Of a DNA stretch of 36,818 bases, positions 33,315 through 36,818 are shown one piece after another. The position numbers and the translations under genes were made by a program. This DNA comes from Collinsella sp. AM18-10. Its GTDB lineage: Bacteria; Actinomycetota; Coriobacteriia; Coriobacteriales; Coriobacteriaceae. Every line of letters begins with the position of its first letter. The first letter of the stretch is position 1. The notes under the pieces are model-generated. The model was not told where the DNA came from. It worked only from the letters and a program-made list of their open reading frames with translations, and made no database searches. The DNA lies in contig NZ_QRJO01000019.1 of the NCBI RefSeq assembly GCF_003471585.1, positions 814-37,631 on the forward strand, given 5' to 3'.

Positions 33315-34295
33315 ATGAAATTCGCACGCGATTGTCGTTCGAGCGAATCCAACGAAGCAACCGCGCAGCTGCTGTTCGAAGCGCTGCCGTGGATTAAGAA
33401 CCTGACCGGCAAGACGGTTGTTATCAAATATGGCGGAGCCGCCATGGTCGACGAGCAGCTGCGTCGCGACGTGATGAGCGACATCGTCCTGCTTAAGATC
33501 ATCGGCATGCGCCCCGTTATCGTGCATGGCGGCGGCAAGGCTATCAACGAGGCGCTGAGCCACTATGACATCCCCGTCGAGTTTAAGAACGGCCAGCGCG
33601 TGACCACGCCGGCGACTATGGATATCGTGCGCGAGGTGCTGGGCGGCAAGGTTAACCAGGAGCTGGTTGTCGCCATCAACCACCACGGCAACCTGGCCGT
33701 GGGCGTGTCGGGCAGCGATGCTGGCACGCTCATCGCCGAGCCGCTCGACCCCGAGCTCGGTCGCGTGGGCAAAGTGACGCACGTTAACACCGACTATATC
33801 GAGCGCTTACTCGATAGCGAGTACATCCCCGTCATCGCTACCGTCGCGGCGGGGGAGGACGGCGGTTTCTTCAACATCAACGCCGATACCGCCGCCGGTG
33901 CCGTTGCGGCGGCGCTCCATGCGCATAAGGTGATCTTTTTGACCGATGTCGACGGCCTGTACAAGGACTTTAGCGACAAGGATTCGCTCATTTCCAACCT
34001 GACGCTCGACGAGGTTAACGAGATGCTCTACGGCGGCGAGGTCGATAAGGGCATGATTCCCAAGCTGCGTGCTGCCGTCGATGCGCTTGCCGGAGGCGTA
34101 TTTCGCGCTCACATCATCAACGGTACCACGCCGCATTCGCTGCTGCTGGAGCTGCTGACCGACGCCGGCGTCGGTACCGTGATCCACTCCACCGAGACGG
34201 CTTACGAGTTCGATACGCATCCGCATCCGCTTTCGACCTTTGCGGCGCGTCTGGCCGAGAACCTCGACGAGGTCGAGAAGCTCCAGACGGTCTAG
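33315..34295 (+). CDS. argB: Acetylglutamate kinase
   Basis: The 326-residue kinase phosphorylates N-acetylglutamate, the second step of arginine synthesis and the usual target of arginine feedback. Motifs are KTVVIKYGGAAMVDEQL, PVIVHGGGKAINEAL, NINADTAAGAVAAAL and VIFLTDVDGLYKDF. The N-terminal extension before the kinase core (~25 residues, RDCRSSESNEATAQLLFEALPWIK) resembles the helix that forms hexamers in arginine-sensitive enzymes, so feedback inhibition is likely. The ATG at 33315 follows a GAGG site; an earlier frame start has none. Length is slightly above the family's ~290-300. Confidence 0.96.
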   Translation: MKFARDCRSSESNEATAQLLFEALPWIKNLTGKTVVIKYGGAAMVDEQLRRDVMSDIVLLKIIGMRPVIVHGGGKAINEALSHYDIPVEFKNGQRVTTPATMDIVREVLGGKVNQELVVAINHHGNLAVGVSGSDAGTLIAEPLDPELGRVGKVTHVNTDYIERLLDSEYIPVIATVAAGEDGGFFNINADTAAGAVAAALHAHKVIFLTDVDGLYKDFSDKDSLISNLTLDEVNEMLYGGEVDKGMIPKLRAAVDALAGGVFRAHIINGTTPHSLLLELLTDAGVGTVIHSTETAYEFDTHPHPLSTFAARLAENLDEVEKLQTV

Positions 34296-34363
34296 CTGAC
34301 CGCAGCCGCCCAATTCCTGCACCCATAGGCCTGCGCCGTCCGGCGCTCAACGAAAGGCATTCC

Positions 34364-35647
34364 ATGTCACTTGCAGCTCAGCAATCGCTTGAATCCAATT
34401 ACGTTATGCATACCTTTGGCCGCTCTCCGGTCGAGTTTGTCGAGGGTCACGGCATGAAGCTCACCGGCGACGATGGCCGTGAGTACCTCGACTTTCTTGC
34501 CGGCATCGGCGTGTGCAGCCTAGGTCATGGTGACCCGGCCGTGCTCTCGGCGCTCGAGGCACAGACCAAAAAGCTCATGCATGTCTCCAATTACTTCTAC
34601 ATTGAGCAGCGCGGACAGGTCGCGGCGCTGCTGTCCAAGCTTGCTAACGACGACGTAGATGGTGCGCGCGTGCTTGCCGATGCCATTGCCGCCGGCGATG
34701 AGACCACGGCAGCTGCTCTTGGTGCCCCGGCTGCGGATGAGCAGGTTTGGGAGACCTTCTTTGCCAACTCCGGCGCTGAGGCCAACGAGGGCTCGATGAA
34801 GCTCGCGCGCCTGTACGCCAAACGTGCCGGTAACGGCGGCAACACTATCGTGTGCATGCGCGGCGGCTTCCACGGCCGTACGCTCGAGACCATTGCCGCC
34901 ACCATGCAGGATTGGCTGCAGGATAGTTTCCGCCCGCTGCCGGGTGGCTTTGTGGCCTGCACGCCCAACGATATCGATGAACTGCGTGCGATCTTTAAGC
35001 AGCTGGGGAGCGAAATTTGTGCCGTGATGCTCGAGCCGATCCAGGGTGAGAGCGGCGTGCACCCCATGACCGAGGAGTTTATGGCGGCAGCGCACGACCT
35101 GGCACACGAAGTGGGCGCCGTGCTTATCGCCGACGAGGTCCAGTGCGGCATCTTCCGCTCCGGCAAGCCGTTTGCATTCCAAACCTATGGCGTGGAACCC
35201 GACATCATGAGCCTTGCCAAGGGCATTGCTGATGGCGTGCCCATGGGTGCCGTCGTGGCAAAGAAGGAGATTGCCGACGTGTTTAAGCCGGGCGACCACG
35301 GCTCGACCTTTGGCGGTAGCTGCTTGGCCATCGCGGCGTGTGCCGCGACGCTCTCCGCGCTCGTGCACGGCGATTATGCCGACCATGTTGCCAAGGTAGG
35401 CGCCTATATGGAGGCAAAGCTCGCCAAGCTGCCGAACGTGACCGAGGTGCGTGGCCGCGGCTTGATGCTCGGCTGCGATCTGGACGATACTGTGGGTGAT
35501 GCACACGACGTTGTGGCCCGTGCATTGGGGGCTGGTGCCGTGATTAACGCTACGGGTGCCCATACGCTGCGTTTCTTGCCGCCGCTCGTCTGCGAGGAAG
35601 CCGACGTGGACAGTCTGATCGAGATCCTGTCGGACGTTTTGGCCTAA
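34364..35647 (+). CDS. argD: Acetylornithine aminotransferase
   Basis: The 427-residue PLP enzyme converts N-acetylglutamate semialdehyde to N-acetylornithine. It shows the class III aminotransferase pattern: YLDFLAGIGVCSLGH, FANSGAEANEGSMKLAR, FHGRTLETIAAT, LIADEVQCGIFRSG, and SLAKGI with the PLP lysine at 286. Compared with the usual ~390-400 residues it has an insertion of about 20-25 residues (~102-125, ADAIAAGDETTAAALGAPAA) in the N-terminal part; it is alanine-rich and probably surface exposed. AAAGG precedes the ATG. It is the last gene of the operon and is followed by a terminator; no argF or argGH is adjacent. Confidence 0.96.
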   Translation: MSLAAQQSLESNYVMHTFGRSPVEFVEGHGMKLTGDDGREYLDFLAGIGVCSLGHGDPAVLSALEAQTKKLMHVSNYFYIEQRGQVAALLSKLANDDVDGARVLADAIAAGDETTAAALGAPAADEQVWETFFANSGAEANEGSMKLARLYAKRAGNGGNTIVCMRGGFHGRTLETIAATMQDWLQDSFRPLPGGFVACTPNDIDELRAIFKQLGSEICAVMLEPIQGESGVHPMTEEFMAAAHDLAHEVGAVLIADEVQCGIFRSGKPFAFQTYGVEPDIMSLAKGIADGVPMGAVVAKKEIADVFKPGDHGSTFGGSCLAIAACAATLSALVHGDYADHVAKVGAYMEAKLAKLPNVTEVRGRGLMLGCDLDDTVGDAHDVVARALGAGAVINATGAHTLRFLPPLVCEEADVDSLIEILSDVLA

Positions 35648-35672
35648 CACAGCGAAATAACTTAACTTTGAC

Positions 35673-35732
35673 CGGGTTCCGGACTGCGGACGTGCCCTAT
35701 GTGGCATGATTCAGCGGTCTGGAGCCCGTTTT
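35673..35732 (+). terminator. Terminator of the arg operon
   Basis: CGGGTTCCGGAC (35673-35684) pairs with GTCTGGAGCCCG (35717-35728), two wobble pairs, followed by TTTT. The loop is long, 32 nt. Confidence 0.65.
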
Positions 35733-36005
35733 GCCTTAGATTTGCTAAGGCGGGGAGACCTGCTGGTCAAATAACAATAAATATGAGTACTGTTACCGAT
35801 TTGGTCGCAGCAATTTTGGACTAATAAGACCAGATGGCAAGTCGAAATGGCGATGAATGCACGATTTTGATCCAATTGCTAGTCCTTATAATGGACATAT
35901 GTTTCGTAACTTAAGCAAATACTATCTTTTGATATGTTGTAAGCAAGGTGGCAGTACTCATTTTTGCCATTTTCTGGCCACGGCCTTTGTGACAGTCGTG
36001 CTGGC
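35733..36005. other. AT-rich non-coding stretch
   Basis: This is clearly richer in A and T than anything around it. No credible protein is encoded. ATGAGTACTG at about 35783-35792 recurs inverted as CAGTACTCAT at about 35951-35960, with further partial complementarity on both sides. It could be the remains of a mobile element or of another nested palindrome. Confidence 0.45.
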
Positions 36006-36585
36006 GGGTTCGAATCCCATGAAATGGGCCCAAAAAAGAAAGGCTCCCATTGCTGGGAGCCTATCAAATCAGTGGTGGGCGATGAGGGATGTCGCGTGCG
36101 GCTGACGCCGCCCGCTTTCGCTTCGGGCCTGCGGCCCTCGCGTGCTGCGCTGGAAAACGCTTCGCGTTTCCTCAGCTCCGCACCCTTGCGGGTTCGAATC
36201 CCCCCGCGATGGGCCCAAAAAAGAAAGGCCCCCATAGCTGGGAGCCTATCAAATCAGTGGTGGGCGATGAGGGATGTCGCGTGCGGCTGACGCCGCCCGC
36301 TTTCGCTTCGGGCCTGCGGCCCTCGCGTGCTGCGCTGGAAAACGCTTCGCGTTTCCTCAGCTCCGCACCCTTGCGGGTTCGAATCCCCCCGCGATGGGCC
36401 CAAAAAAGAAAGGCCCCCATAGCTGGGAGCCTATCAAATCAGTGGTGGGCGATGAGGGATGTCGCGTGCGGCTGACGCCGCCCGCTTTCGCTTCGGGCCT
36501 GCGGCCCTCGCGTGCTGCGCTGGAAAACGCTTCGCGTTTCCTCAGCTTCGCACCCTGTCGGGTTCGAATCCCATGCGCTGGGCCC
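36006..36585. repeat. ~185-bp tandem repeat carrying tRNA-Val 3'-end fragments
   Basis: Units begin at 36006, 36190, 36375 and 36560 (T-arm-like GGGTTCGAATC on plus), giving periods of 184, 185 and 185. Each of the first three has a minus-strand terminator, then the 18-nt TGGTGGGCGATGAGGGAT (36073-36090, 36258-36275, 36443-36460), identical to the 3' end of the real tRNA-Val at 36627-36644 including CCA. A GC-rich ~95-bp segment with small hairpins follows. The fourth unit keeps the start and terminator position but joins the complete tRNA. No tRNA body is present in the first three units, and small frames in the array are not likely real genes. Confidence 0.85.
36031..36062 (-). terminator. 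Minus-strand terminator in the first array unit
   Basis: AGGCTCCCA-GCAA-TGGGAGCCT on the minus strand (arms 36054-36062 and 36041-36049) is followed by TTCTTTTTT. Copies with one mismatch lie in the next two units (around 36226-36247 and 36411-36432). Confidence 0.75.
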
Positions 36586-36587
36586 AA

Positions 36588-36617
36588 ACAAAAACGGTCC
36601 CCTTGCGAGGACCGTTT
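36588..36617 (-). terminator. Terminator of tRNA-Val
   Basis: On the minus strand AAACGGTCC (36617-36609) pairs with GGACCGTTT (36600-36592), followed by a T-rich run (TTGTTT). It begins ~10 nt after the CCA end of the tRNA. Confidence 0.8.
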
Positions 36618-36626
36618 CCAATTCAA

Positions 36627-36702
36627 TGGTGGGCGATGAGGGATTCGAACCCCCAGCCTTGTGCGTGTAAAGCACCTGCGCTAACCGTTGCGCCAATCGC
36701 CC
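36627..36702 (-). tRNA. tRNA-Val (anticodon UAC)
   Basis: The minus strand folds as a complete 76-nt tRNA. The acceptor stem GGGCGAT pairs with ATCGCCC and is followed by A and an encoded CCA. The D-stem is GCGC/GCGC. The anticodon arm GTGC-TTTACAC-GCAC has anticodon TAC (an adjacent G-A pair is mismatched). The variable loop has 5 nt and the T-arm is GGGGG-TTCGAAT-CCCTC. It reads GUA and, by wobble, other valine codons. Copies of its last 18 nt are spread through the repeat array downstream. Confidence 0.95.
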
Positions 36703-36712
36703 GTGCGGAGAG

Positions 36713-36718
36713 AGTATA
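36713..36718 (-). promoter_or_regulatory. -10 promoter element of tRNA-Val
   Basis: TATACT on the minus strand, preceded by TGC (extended -10), lies 10 nt upstream of the mature tRNA 5' end. Nothing else is recognised between here and the end of the window. Confidence 0.55.
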
Positions 36719-36818
36719 GCAAAACAATCGCCTCATTCACCTCATATCCATTAAAGGTAACCGACGCGTGTCACAGCCCTTGATTATCAACTTTATCCGA
36801 ACACCTCCCACATTCATC

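Noticed and set aside
36006..36400. Plus-strand tRNA genes ending in GGGTTCGAATCC segments
   Set aside because: Only T-arm-like 3' halves are present; stems have mismatches and no matching acceptor, D-arm or anticodon arm could be found.
36006..36585. CRISPR array
   Set aside because: Units are ~185 bp with nearly identical content and no unique spacers; no cas gene is nearby.
36089..36719. Several small frames in the tRNA array on both strands
   Set aside because: Near-identical frames arise because the array repeats; they run through terminators and tRNA sequence, a classic source of spurious small proteins.

Overview
The window is chromosomal DNA from a high-GC Gram-positive bacterium, most like a gut Coriobacteriia of the Collinsella type. 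This rests on the high GC content with GC-rich codon use, the groES-groEL pair, the AmaP/DUF2273/Asp23 operon, an LAxTG-type surface protein, and intergenic DNA full of palindromic repeats. The genus is an inference; no rRNA lies in the window.

Layout. 1-413 is non-coding and opens with a nested inverted repeat. 414-863 encodes a small exported protein of unknown function. 992-2131 (minus) is a DUF389 membrane protein with an inserted EF-hand-like loop. 2439-5894 encodes a 1151-residue surface protein: signal peptide, alanine-rich coiled coils, a SEC10/PgrA-like CAP domain and an LAQTG sorting signal, with a G9 tract just after the signal peptide. 6095-7798 (minus) is an OPT-family transporter. 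7991-10833 holds housekeeping genes: coaX, a dCMP deaminase, a NifU-C protein and lgt. A large DUF6020-like membrane protein and a YebC-family factor follow. 14245-15726 is an envelope-stress operon (amaP, DUF2273, asp23). YitT, two zinc-ribbon membrane proteins and a DUF2752 protein come next. Two amidohydrolases, an M20 peptidase/hydrolase and a YtcJ-like enzyme, are divergently transcribed. groES-groEL is bracketed by two large nested palindromes.

26072-30493 is a flavin cluster: an FMN riboswitch, the riboflavin S-component RibU, a fused double ATPase EcfA, EcfT, then two tandem PPOX-type putative FMN-binding proteins. The first three genes overlap by a few bases and form an ECF transporter operon. 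30639-35732 is the arginine operon argC-argJ-argB-argD with an ArgR-like operator in front and a terminator behind; it covers N-acetylglutamate to ornithine but no carbamoyltransferase or later genes.

The right end (36006-36702) is an array of about 185-bp tandem units. Each carries the last 18 nt of a tRNA-Val gene, and the array ends in the intact tRNA-Val(UAC) on the minus strand.

The most unusual material is non-coding: (i) nested palindromes at 52-178, 23292-23502 and 25699-25832; (ii) three hairpins with 11-nt loops that each begin on the stop codon of the preceding gene; (iii) an identical 12-bp palindrome 65-75 nt upstream of two cell-surface/membrane genes; (iv) the tRNA-derived array; (v) the G9 tract, where a one-base change either way brings an immediate stop.
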